A stretch of DNA of 64,000 nucleotides from Anticarsia gemmatalis (lineage: Eukaryota; Arthropoda; Insecta; Lepidoptera; Erebidae): positions 4,588,001 through 4,652,000 of the forward strand of contig NC_134745.1 in NCBI RefSeq assembly GCF_050436995.1, read 5' to 3'. The notes beneath the pieces are model-generated. The model had not been told where the DNA came from. It saw only the letters and a program-made list of their open reading frames with translations, and searched no databases. This document shows, piece after piece, positions 10,619 to 23,100 of the stretch; the stretch's first letter is position 1; each line of letters opens with the position of its first letter. Both the position numbers and the translations under genes were made by a program.

Positions 10619-13249
10619 ACAACTAGTTATTATCGTCAGGGCAGTGTGAATGTAAGATAAGGGGAGTGCATCATCATTTCAAATTAGTCGGAATCTCTTA
10701 ATTAACTAGTTTCAAGCAGCAGTGTTTTGTTATGTTTTACGGAATTTAGAACGCGTTGGCGACAAAACGTGATAGCTATAAAAATGCGGAAGACTTTTAC
10801 GCCTATAAATAATGTTTATCTTCACTTTACAGAATTAATTTTATTGCGAGAGACTTTGTTTCGCGTTTTAAGTGGATTTCGCATTTTTATATATATTTTT
10901 GTCTGCTACTCGTAATTGCTTCATGGTGTATTATAATAACTACATTTGTTAGTTAGGAACTTCAAACAGTTATGCATTTTAAGCTTGAATCACATTATAA
11001 AACAAGAGCTTTAAGAAAAGAGGTCAAACATCAATATTTATTCAAACAACTCAAGGCCTTTATGCCAGCTTATTTATAGATTTTCAGTCAGTGGGCTGAT
11101 TATAAAAGCAAAGTATGCAAGCATGTTGATATAAACAATTTATACAACTCCAATGAAATTTAAAATACTGGTTAATGATAGACAACCAACATGAAAATGG
11201 ACATTATGTACAAGAAAATAACAGTTACAAAAATATGTTTATGATATTCTTGTTGTAGGAAGATTTCATTGAAATTATAAATGCAACGTCTACCACATTT
11301 ATCTGTGTAGTTGGATAACACCAAGCATGGGGTCAACCGTGTGATTCACAGGTCACACAAACATAGACCAATGATAAATACCATTAAGGTCCTTATGTAG
11401 GATCCTACACGTTGTTCTTTAGCAGCACAGTATGAATGAGTTCTTGGGAATAGTGAGTACTGTTGATAATGGAACATATATTATTAAGACATTTAGAAGC
11501 ATTAAATAATATACACGCATATACTTTGAGGTACTATTTAATGTAATTATTAAGCATATATAAATGAATAAGATACATGTAATACTAGTGCAAAATACAA
11601 TAAGATGTATTGTAAATAATTGAATGCTACATTTTTTCATGGTCAGTTTATTTTGAATAGCCCATGATATTATTAGCTCAAGGATAAGCTTTTAACTTTG
11701 TTTCAGAGGAAACCAGAGTATTATGTTACTTGTACTGAGTTGTACTGATCTTTTATAACTTTTGAATAAAGGCGAACGGCAGGTTTATATGAAGAATTCG
11801 TACAGCTTATAAAATGTCATGTTTAGGTTTACTTTTTGTTTTAATTGGTAGCTAATATGATAGACAAGCTTATTTTAAAATTCTTATATTTTTAAAAGTT
11901 GGGAGGTAAAAGTTATGTCCATTTTTAGAAGCCCCGATAGTTCTCTAAATTGCTCAGATGCTGTCAAAACCATAATTCAAAACAACAGCAAATTGGCGGA
12001 TGCGTAGACGTCAGACGAAAAGTGACGTCTCATGAGATTTTCTTTTTCTTTAGTTGTCAACAAATATAAGCCATGGACCAAAAATTATTATTAAAATAAA
12101 CAAATACTTTCTAATTAATCCGGACTTCTAAAAATAATACTCCCAAATAAAAATAAGTGACTTAGTCCCCTTAATAAGTGGTACAAATTCTGTTACGAAA
12201 CAACACAAACTTTAAGCTGTACGAAATCTGCCGATCTCCTTTAAAAATTGAAATTATATTATATAGTTTTTCTGGTCTCCATCTACCCCTGTGGGAAGGT
12301 GTAATTTTACTCATGTAATTTTAAAATAATTTAGTTTTTAATTAAAAATATAATTTCAAATCATTTACAAATAAATTATCTGATAAAATTTCATATATTA
12401 AATTTGTATTAATATGCCAATATTTATTATATTGTTTAATTTACAAAAAAATTATAAATATAAAAAAATGGTCTAGGTAGGTATTTACGTGATTAATGCA
12501 ATAATAAACACAATATTAAATAATATTCTTTAAACTGATGTAGTGGAACTACGAAATCAATTATTTACTGAAAATGAAGTGTTCCAAGTCTGTTATAATA
12601 ACATAAATGAAATTATGTTTCAAATAATAAAATAAATACACAGATGAATAAAACAAATAAAAATTCTAAGCTTCTATTACATAATAAGTATTAATATGTT
12701 TTTCAAATAAGCGATAAAAAATACAAATTAATAGTTTTATTGAATTAGTTAATAAATGAATAAAATAAAACTCTTTATAACTAAAATTTATATAGAGTAC
12801 ATACATCGCAATAGGAAACTTGTCTTCGGGTATGGGTATACCGGGGGTATAAAAGCTGCGAAAAAATGTATTTTTTTACTAACTCAAAAAATAAACTAAG
12901 TTTTTGTAGATATAATATTATACGCGTGATGTTATATTCATAATCTAATAAACAAATTATAAAACCACACGTGATTCAATAACGTTTGTATCTACGGACG
13001 ACAAAAGAAAGCTGATATCCCTTTCTATCTAAGTACGGATGGACCACAGCGACCTTGAATCCATGACTAATAATTGTATAAAAATAGAACTCGGCGATAC
13101 TCTATTCTATTTTTAGAGACGTAGAAAAAACCACATATTCATAATCAATAAGAATATATCAATAGCGAAACAATTTCTAATTTCTGCAGCAAAATAAATA
13201 ATTTATTATTATTTTATAAAATTGCGGCGTAACAATTAAAAATACTCAC

Positions 13250-13267
13250 AGAATCCCTGTAACTCAT
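13250..13267 (-). other. Possible distal first coding exon of the DUSP gene
   Basis: On the minus strand, an ATG at 13267 opens MSYRDS and is followed exactly by a consensus donor GTGAGT (13249-13244). Spliced to the acceptor at 9592, it continues in phase as TYNI and then the MGQSF start of the phosphatase, giving 210 residues. The agreement of phase, donor and acceptor is suggestive, but with only 18 coding bases this could be chance. If real, the gene spans 4.9 kb and starts 872 bp from Utx on the opposite strand. Confidence 0.4.
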
Positions 13268-14139
13268 GTTGGATATTTGGTATTAAGTTTATTGCTGATC
13301 AAAAAATACAAAATTAAAAATGAATAATCTTATTTTAGAAAATCTTTCCCAAAACACTGTACTCCCAAAATAATGAAATTTAACAACTGCGCGCCATGAC
13401 AAGACTACAGCTACCAAAGAGAATTAAAACTTTATTCTTTAAAGTATTATGGTCTATGGTAAAGACAACAAGGACAACGAAAACTGACAATGACATATTG
13501 AGGATTACCACTTTTAGTCGATTATTAATTATTTTAATTTGTATAAAATATATTCTTTATGAATTATACCTTCACAAAGCTCATTATAATTAAAAGTCAT
13601 GCTGTAGATGGATCTTTTAGAAACAAAATAAACATCTGATGGTTATTAAGGCATAGTTTCACATTTTTTTATAAGTTTTATTTTTGCACTATGGAATAAA
13701 ATGAGCTCATATTATTTAAATAGGTAGGTACCTATATGTAAGTAAATAATATATATTGGTCCATAATTATAAATTCAAACAAATAAAACATTCCTATTAA
13801 GATTTCATGTACTTAAATATTTTGGGGAGCAGGGACCTGCCATCGACTATTAATTATTATATTTTATTATTTATTTTTCTTGGGAAAACAGAAACCATGC
13901 AAATAAAACTAAATCAAATATCCATTTACTAATAATTGAAAATCGATTCAAACTATTGATCGTCGTTTATAGTGGAATCATTTTGATAGATGACGGATCA
14001 TGTTACGTCACTAGTTCGTATGTAACCGCGCCTTGTTTGCGCGTTAATATTTGTGTAAATTACAGTTTCTGTGTGAAAAATATGTTATAACACTGAAGTT
14101 AAAACATTTCTTTACATTCCGGTTACATTTCTTGTAAAA
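13268..14139. promoter_or_regulatory. Region upstream of Utx, possibly a divergent promoter with DUSP
   Basis: This 872-bp AT-rich stretch precedes the Utx start codon. A CRE/ATF-like TTACGTCA occurs at 14003-14010, and a GC-richer patch (CCGCGCCTTGTTTGCGCG) lies about 100 bp before the ATG, a likely site for the core promoter. No TATA box was seen in the expected place. Confidence 0.4.
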
Positions 14140-17100
14140 ATGGATGAGAAAGAAGAATTGCATCTAACCTCTCCGGAGTTGCAAGTTTTGTCCGAACTTG
14201 ACAGGTAACTAAAACATTACAATATTTAGTTATTTTTGTTTTCGTTATTCCGTATTCTGTGCCGATGAAATGTTTACCTTGGCTGTTGCATTAATGTATC
14301 TTTAAACCTATTTCACTACAATACAACCAAAACAAAAAAAACTTTACGTACCTATGATTTTATGAAAGCTTCGGTTGTACGAGTTTTATAACTTTTACTG
14401 TATTTGTAGATTGTGATTGAATAATTGCGCTTATCAACAATTCAGATAATGATTTTGTTTTTAGATTACGTCCAAACATGTTTGTTTTAGCACTACTTTG
14501 TTTGTATACATAATGGTTCTTCTATGATGTAAAATATTTTCCTACTTTTATCCCGCTCTTGGAATGGATTAGGTAAATTTTAGAATGTACCAGTATACTT
14601 ACTTATACTATACACTATATTTTTATTCTTTCATTATATTGTATTTTAAGTATTCATCCCATAAAATGTACACTTAGTACTGGTTATAGTATGACTTTAA
14701 ACCAGAAATTTAAATATACTCATAATATATAATGAATAACTTAATCTTAATGTATCTACTGTGTTCTACTTAGAATATTGCAGATGAAGAGTCACAAATA
14801 AACATAACACATATTCTCATAATTTGTTTTGGTCAAACTTTATAAACATAAAATAGTCTATTAAGTAAAAAAAGTTAGAACATCTTAGTACCTGTCTAGT
14901 TCACATAAATTTTCATTTTCAACTTATATATGCTCCTTTGTAGAACTGAGTCTATGTATAAGCAAATGGCACCAACTCTTAGTAACTAGCAAGTCTAGCA
15001 ACTATTTCAAATACTTTTTACAAAGTTTACTAAATAAAGAATAGTTTGAATGTGAGATTTATGTGTTGGCCAGTTAGTTGACTATAAAACTAGGTCATAA
15101 TATTTCATATAAACTTTGTACTCTTTATGCTAAGTTTCCATATCTTTATAGTTATTAATCTATTATAAACTATGCAAATCATATTTTTTTATATTTCTCA
15201 AATATAATTATTTGATTTCAGCCGACAATTTGGTTTCCTGAAGCTGCGAGGTACTGAACATGGCAGAACTCGAGCACTTGTCCTCAAAGCCGTTAAATAT
15301 CTTGAGGGCATGCTGGTTCAAGTCAAGGTAATTTAAAATATTTTATTACATGCTTATTGCTTTTATTATATCCTTTATATGGGACTATCATTATTAATGA
15401 TAGTCCCATATAAAGGAACCTATTGCCATATACCAGACATGTAACCTAACCCTGGGCTACTATTGAAAAATATTCTAGCTACCAAACATGGTAGTTCATT
15501 TGTGTTTAATCATTTAAAGTTCATGGTAGTTAGTTGGTGGTTAATTTCTGTAGACTGCCAGATCGGTGGTTGCTATTCATTCAATATAAAATTCATTATA
15601 TAGTTGTTATGTTAGTTATATTGTAGTATTATAGACTACCTTTTATTGTAGTCAAAGACTTTGTTGTTGATGATAGCTGCAATCAGCTCAGTTGAATACT
15701 TTAATTGTATTCTTTCACTATTGCAAAACATGCAAGCAGATACTATGCATATACATTATTATACATATATTATATGCTGATAAAAATAGTCTTAGGCTTT
15801 GTATTGTTCACATACAATTGAAATTAATGTAGGTATTATGTGGTTATTTTGTTTTAAAATGTAAAACAGGATTTTATCATACTTCCTGTATTCCCATATA
15901 ATATTTTTTGGTAAAGTAATGTTATTGTTGAGTTTATAAAAGAATATATATTGTAGTTAATACGTTTTTTATTTCGTTTTAGTTTTAAATATGGATCTTC
16001 TCTATACATATTTCCACACACCAGTAATAATATTAATCATATATTTTGATGGACATAACAGCACCACACTAATAACTAACGCACATTAATTCTCCATACA
16101 TATTATTTTTTAAACAATACACCTAGATTTTTTTACATGGTTATTATAGTTTAGTGCAACTTTTCCTGTATATTTTAAAATTGTAACATAATTATAATTA
16201 GTTTGCTAAATATGTATTTTGTCTTGTTACAGGAGGAAGAAAGGGCTTGTTCCCCCGGAGCCAGGAGAGATATCTGCATAGATCCAAAGACATACTGTAA
16301 ACTAGGACACTTCCATCTATTGTTAGAAGATTATGCCAAAGGTAACAACTCATTCTTTTACATTGCATTGCTTTTGTGCTTACTTTTTTGCTGTTTGTGA
16401 GATACTAAATATATGCTTTTATTTGCTTTTGTTGTATTGAAGATGCTTCACAATCTCAAACTAAGCTACAATTAATTGGCATACATGGCATAGATCAGTT
16501 TTGCCTAGACAAAGAAATGCGATCCACATGGTCTCAACTGGCTGTGGATCTAAGAACCAATTACTGTAAAGTCTTACAATTACAAGTAACTTAAAACACA
16601 ATTCATTATGAAAAATATTTATATTATAGAAGAAATGCTAGTTGGTTAACTTTCTTAAATACTAACGTTATTCTATATGATTAACAAAGCATCTCATTTT
16701 ATTTGAGTCCAACTGATGTATTATCCATTTTCATATGCACTTGCCCAGCATGGTGGACTGAAGGCCTAACCCTTCCTTCATTAGGCCCTTGCCCAGTAGT
16801 GGGATGGGAATGGGTTATATTTATTTCTATTATAATAATATATGTTCATTTTCATATAATAGTTATAATAAGTATGAGGTAAAACATCTGAAGTATGCTT
16901 GGTGCTGATCGAGTAGCAGTAATTATATTCTATAGGGACAATATTATATTTAGTTAACTTTGCAATTGATGAATACATTTACACGCCGGTACATTCAGAT
17001 ACCTCTATTACAGTCAAGTCAACTATGTTTTATTTCATAAACTTTTATCAGGAATTTGAAATCATATTATTTTAAATGTACCACCGTTTCGGAAAAGCTG

Positions 17101-20100
17101 ACTAGAAGCTGAGAAGAGACTTGGCAGAAGCAACACATTCGTTAGATTTGTTTTCATCGAAATAATCTCTAACAGTGTAATATCCTTTTAAGCTTATTCC
17201 GTTTAATTAATAACTTAAATTTAGAATTTGACTAGGGATTTATTTTAGAATCGCACATACTAACCACTGCAGGATTTGCTTATTTTTTTAAGCCTAGTGG
17301 CTGGAATTATAAGTTTGTCTTTATTGCGCGTGTTATTGTTGTGTATTTATTACTCACTTTTTTTTAAGTGCGATATTTTTATGTGCGTATATTAAATATT
17401 CATAAATATAATGGCTTGCCACCGTCATTATATTTAAATTTATTCCCTTGAGCTTTTCCCTCAGTGAATGTCTACTTCCTAGATTATAAATTGCACGAAT
17501 AGCCCTTTTCTGCGGCACAAAGATGGTTTGGATGACGGCAACGTTACCCCAGAGTATAATTCCATTGGACATCACACTATGGAAGTCTCTCTGTGTACAC
17601 AAGAAGTAGTAAATAATTAGATGTTCTATCTGACACATTTTAGATATTGATCATGTTAATAATCCCAGCTTATTATCTTCATAGGTCGGTACAGTTTATG
17701 ACATGAGTACAAACAAAAAAGGTCTTGAACAACAAATTACAACATTCTTCAGTTCTTGTGTCGCAGATGTAACGTTTGAAAGTAGTAGTTTTACACATTA
17801 AAATACCCCGAAACAAAGTTTAGCGTTGTACCTATTTCTAATTATATTAGTAATTTCCTACTGAACGATGTCTTTTACCTTAATCGCTAACTATTTTGTA
17901 GACGGGAATTCCCACTTAAATAACAATCCAAACCATTCAGCCTCAATATTATTATAACAATTCAAAACTGTATTATTCAGAAAACTAAATTAGTAAACCG
18001 GGAAAGTTTTAGAAGCTAAAGTAGGTACCTAATTTGTCATTAATATTAATATTATTTTGACCCATTTTCCTATACTTTATTTTCCTCAATGCCACTGACG
18101 TAATGACTTGATAAAAGTGTAACGTAATAAGAATTACTGTAAATACCTACTACTTGATAAGTATTATGTTATCCTCTGATGACTAATGTTCTTTTTCCCG
18201 TCATTTCCAAGAAAACATGTTACGTAAATTGTCACGGGTTTTCGTTGTTTTAATTATTATTTATTCAATATTCATGTTTCACTGGGGTTTTAACTGACAT
18301 TTTAAGTATAATATAAGGATAAATGCTAATATAGCACTAAAAATTGTAAAATACGTATTCAATTGGGACATAACTATTTAATTTATTTTATTTAGCTGCA
18401 AACGTTTATGCTTGTTAAGTTGATTTGTTTACGCATAGGGCGCATAGATGGCGCTGCCGGTACCACGGCCACGGAGTCACGCATTTCTCGTAAAGTAGTA
18501 GATTTTTACTGGAAACGAACTGAAAGGGCTTCAGCTCGGTCGTAGTAACATTGACAAAGTTTTCTTGGTAATAAACGTAGGTAGAATGTTTATTCATTTA
18601 CAGTGCTCCAGTTTCCGGTGACTTGAAGAAATTCTTATCATAAAAATGAACTTTCTTAGAAAATCAAGTTCAAGGTTTACTTGTTACGTTGTATTACTGG
18701 TGCTCTTTTAATTTTATGTTATCAGAAGCTTTTGACGTGGGAATTTACGTCAGTAATTTTTGAAGCGTTAACTACACTAATAGAAATAACACACTATTGA
18801 CTTGGTGTGATGTATAAGAATGTTGATTGTTATTCAAATTGGTATTTGTAAGGATGTTTTGAAGGGGAAGTCGACTGGTTAGACAGGTGCTGTACCTTGT
18901 AAGGGCTGCAACAAAAGTATGCGTTATGAGCAGATGGGGCGCCACTAAACGGAAGAACTATTTCGAAATAAGTTTACTCAGTAACACTTGTTATTGAGTT
19001 ACGAATATGCAAATATTTCATTCAAAACGTTATACATAATCATTGTTGCTTTAAGTAATAATGATTATGTATTTATACAATAATAGTATTTCAACGAGGG
19101 CTTACGATTTTGTATCACATTTCTTAGTTACTCATGAAATACCTAAATTGATTTAATAAAGTTTAGTACCTATCTCCCTGTTCATAAGAAATTGGTTGCT
19201 TAACTTCATGTTGAATTTTTAAATTAGTGCCATTTAGATATGAGCACGTTTCCCAAATTAACAAGTTACGTTTGTTTTAAGTATCGACACGTTTTTGTGG
19301 TATTTATATTCGATTTCCGTGAGTTTTTTTTTTAATAATATATAAGTTTACAAACCATATACCTACGACGACAATATCGACGTTATATTATGCCAAAAAC
19401 AAGGTATAAAATTATCATCTCCGTACGCACTTGTTTTTGTTCTTATAAAGTCTCTGTCGTCCAAGAAAAGATCCTGTAAGAAGAGTTTTATGTGCTAAAA
19501 CATGTTTAATGTTTATTCATGAAAATATGACGATACATACCTACCTATATTCATTAGAAAGAAAAACAATATAAACTTCTAATATTATGCTTTCGAATTA
19601 ATCGTAGATTTAGATCTGCCAGTGCTTTAAATATATTTACGAGCTTTTTGCTCTTGCTGTTCATAATACTTATGATTTTATTTTAACATAATAATTTTAT
19701 TGCAGCAATGTCGGCATATCAAAAATTCTACGCGTTAGAACCAGATAATTGGAAGGATCCACTGTTCTTGTATGGATTAGGACTCTGCTACTATCACTAC
19801 AATGCTTTTGAATGGTGAGTTGATATCGCATCCGTTTTATTCATATTTTATTCGCTTCTATAGATATCTACCTAACCAGTTAATTTACCCAGAACCCCAC
19901 GACGAATAGCTCTAGCAATAAACCCAATTAGCCTCTAACCGTTTACGTCCATTTAAATAATTTTCGGTTCAATTCCTACAAATTATGTTCTATAGTTCAG
20001 CTTGTAATAAGCAACGATCGTCTATCCAAAGGTACACCAGTCCTCATAATTTTTGGAAATTATAAAATTAGAGTAATAGGGTTTATTAAAAGCTTGGTAA

Positions 20101-23100
20101 ATAATATATTTTCTTTTTGTTTCATTTCATTTTGGATAGATACTTTTTGTTCACTATAGAACTGGTTGTCTTTGCTTTTTTATTAGTTCGATTGTTAAAA
20201 CGTGACAGGATTACGTGCGTACATACGTGCACGAATGATATCTATAAGTGCCGTGCCTTTACTGATTAGTGATTAGATTCTATATCAGGATTACTCGTAC
20301 AAGGTGGTTTTTGATAATGACGTCGATCTATTGCAACATAGTAAATACAACAGTAGTATAAATAATGACACGAATTTTTATATTACATGTTGCTTTTTTT
20401 CTGCCGTTAACATTAAGATTAAGACTTGCAAACTCCTATTTAACGATTATAAACTGAATAGTTTATGCGGGATATTTGTGTGATTGTTGTGGTTGTTCTC
20501 TTACTTAAAAGTAATCCCAAAATAGCCTAAGTCAATCGTTGATATTTATGACAGTAACACTTACTGAAGCCATCACCAGTTCAAAAATAGTTTTTATATT
20601 CTGCCTCCAAAAACTTTTATCGGCGTGTTGTCAAGCATTTTATTTCATTTAAAAATAATAGCCTGTTTTTCGGTAATAAAATGAGTGAAATGCCAATAAA
20701 CTTGAAAAGATTCTAAACTATTTGTGATCTTTAACAATTTTACTACGCTACCTACATGATCTTATAACTACCTAACTTGCAATTGTTTGTTTTGTTTTTA
20801 GCGACAATGGTTCATTCATGTTACTATAGAACACGCCAGCATTTTGTTAACCTTTTTTCCTAACAACCTTATTTTTGTACGAAACAAGAGTTAAAAAAAG
20901 TTACACAACATTATGGTAAGAAAGCCCATAATAAAATTATGTAAGGGTGCTGGTTTACAAACAAACTGACATCATAGTCGGTGCCAATTTCTAAGAAGGA
21001 CAAAATAATCTTGTCGAGTATTGTTTTTGCTTGGTCGTCACTAGGGTGTTTCATAATTTCTTTCTTGCTTAAAATTAAGTTTTGGTTATGAACTTATACG
21101 TTATTTAATCATTGGAAGGAAATATTTATCCGTTTTTTTATGTTTACATAACTGAAGTATGTAACGTTTACAAAGAGCTTTATTAAAGATTTTATTAATT
21201 CTATGGCTCTCCTGCAATAGCCTTTCTTTTTACCCGTGACTCGGTGACCTTTCACATAATTACATTTCTGGTTTGACCCAAATATGCAAATTTCAGTTTT
21301 TTTTTATATTCTTGCGTGTAAGCTGATTAACATCACCTTATAATTTTGCATACCTGCGTTGGTAGTTGTGTACTGATCACAATTCACATGTTATATTAGG
21401 ATCTGACGGTGTTATTCTCACAATGACATGATTATAGTTACGTAGGTAGGTAGGTATGTAGGAATTGAAAAAGTTTTTAGTGTATTGGAGTAAGACAACG
21501 TGGCCATTTTAAATTAAATAAGCTTACACGTGTTTGAAAGTATTGTTCCGTACTTAGAAAGTACTTTTTTCTCTATTACAAATTAAAAACCACAGCATCG
21601 TTCGGTTGCGTTAAAAAACGTTAAATACCTACCTGTAGATTTGTTCAAAACATAATCATCTGATCCAGTGGCGATTATCTAAGACAGTAATGTCACTGAA
21701 CCCTCATGTGAGACGAATTTGCACTTGACCGGTTTATTTAATTGCTGCGAGTTTAGGATTTTACTCGCAGTGATTTTTTATAATTATTGAGAAGTAGGAA
21801 GGTTGATGAGCGGTTTCTATGACTTCGTTACATTACAACGAAGGAGTTAAATGTCGCTTCCTATAAAAATATAGTTACCTATATTTTGTCACGTTTATCC
21901 GCTCGTACATTAATTTTAACATGATTATTCTTTTTTACCTATACAATACAAATACATGGGAAACTATCAGTATCAATGTAGTGTGTTATGTAAATAGGAA
22001 TGTTAACGAGCTTTCCATATTTAGTTTCGTCACATACCGGACGGAGCGTCGCACTTTGGGGATGTGTATCTATCTACTCTACAATAATAATTTCGGTCGG
22101 TCCAAAAGCACTGCAAGCTGGCTGTAGGTCTCGTCATGTCGACATCGTGATTCGTGATTCACCGGACGTAGGACGAGCGCGGCGCGGGGAGGGGAGCGCT
22201 AGGGCCGGCGCGAGCGGGCGGCGCGCGGGGAGCGCAGGGCGCGTCGGCGTAGCGGCGCGCGGCGCGGGACGCGGGACGGTGCACGCTGCAGCGCGAGGTC
22301 GTCGCTCGCTCGCGGCGCGTAGTGCCAGTCGGGAGCGGGATGCGGTGACGTAAACTGCATCGGCGCGGGCCGCGACCGTAGTGTAGGACGGGACGTTTCG
22401 TTTTCGTATGTACCGTGTGCGTGCGCTGAACCATCCTGTGTGACCGTGTGCTTGTGCTGTTGTCGCTGACGACGTCTCCGCTCTTCACTACGTGGGCCGC
22501 TGCGGCCGCACCGGACCATCACGGATCCGAAGATCCCCGAAATGGTGAGTGCGGTCGAAGCTCCCGCTTGTGGTTTGTTTACGTCGACCCTCGCGTCGGC
22601 TCTCTCTCTCTACCTGCCGCCCGTATCCCTGCATCGCGTTCGCACGCGACTCTTTCTATTGTGTTTTGTTTCCGAAATGCAGACACCAACGTCGACGACT
22701 TCGGACCAGGTCCCGTCGAGAGGTCGCGTTTTTGTTGGTTTGGATGGTTTTTGCATGTTTTTTGTAGAATATTCGCAGGTAGCTCGTCGCAAAATGTTTG
22801 CCTCTCATCTGAAGAACGGTAATGCAAGACTATCAGATAAAAAAAAGGAGGGTAAATGTAATGAGGGTGGGCAGTGCGTGCGTTGTTAAGGCTAGTAAAT
22901 AATGAGTGTTCCGCCGCATAAAATGTAGGTCGGTGGAGTGTGGCCGCAACACTGCCGCACGCGATGTCGAGCCAAAGTGCCTCTCCCTACGACAACACTC
23001 GCCAGACCATTGCTAATTTGTTGTTAGCACTGTCAATATCTGTAATCACTAATGTGCTGGTTTTATTTGCCATGACCCTTAAATCTTTTTAGAATTATTT

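Larger units (their letters stand above)
9592..13249 (-). other. DUSP upstream region or first intron
   Basis: A good minus-strand acceptor (CTACAG at 9597-9592) precedes the DUSP start by 12 nt, so this stretch is probably an intron rather than plain flank. It contains the hAT-like element (9707-10610). The remaining 2.6 kb is AT-rich, with no exon I can recognise. Confidence 0.45.
16342..19705 (+). other. Utx intron 3
   Basis: A 3.4-kb AT-rich intron. It contains a SINE/LINE tail at 16741-16835, a decayed LINE reverse transcriptase fragment at 17345-17640 on the minus strand and a stem-loop at 19032-19072. The rest shows nothing I recognise. Confidence 0.75.

Noticed and set aside
22159..22889. 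Several overlapping open frames of 60-124 codons in the GC-rich island
   Set aside because: Present on both strands and in most frames, low-complexity Arg/Ala composition, no recognisable similarity. They follow from base composition.
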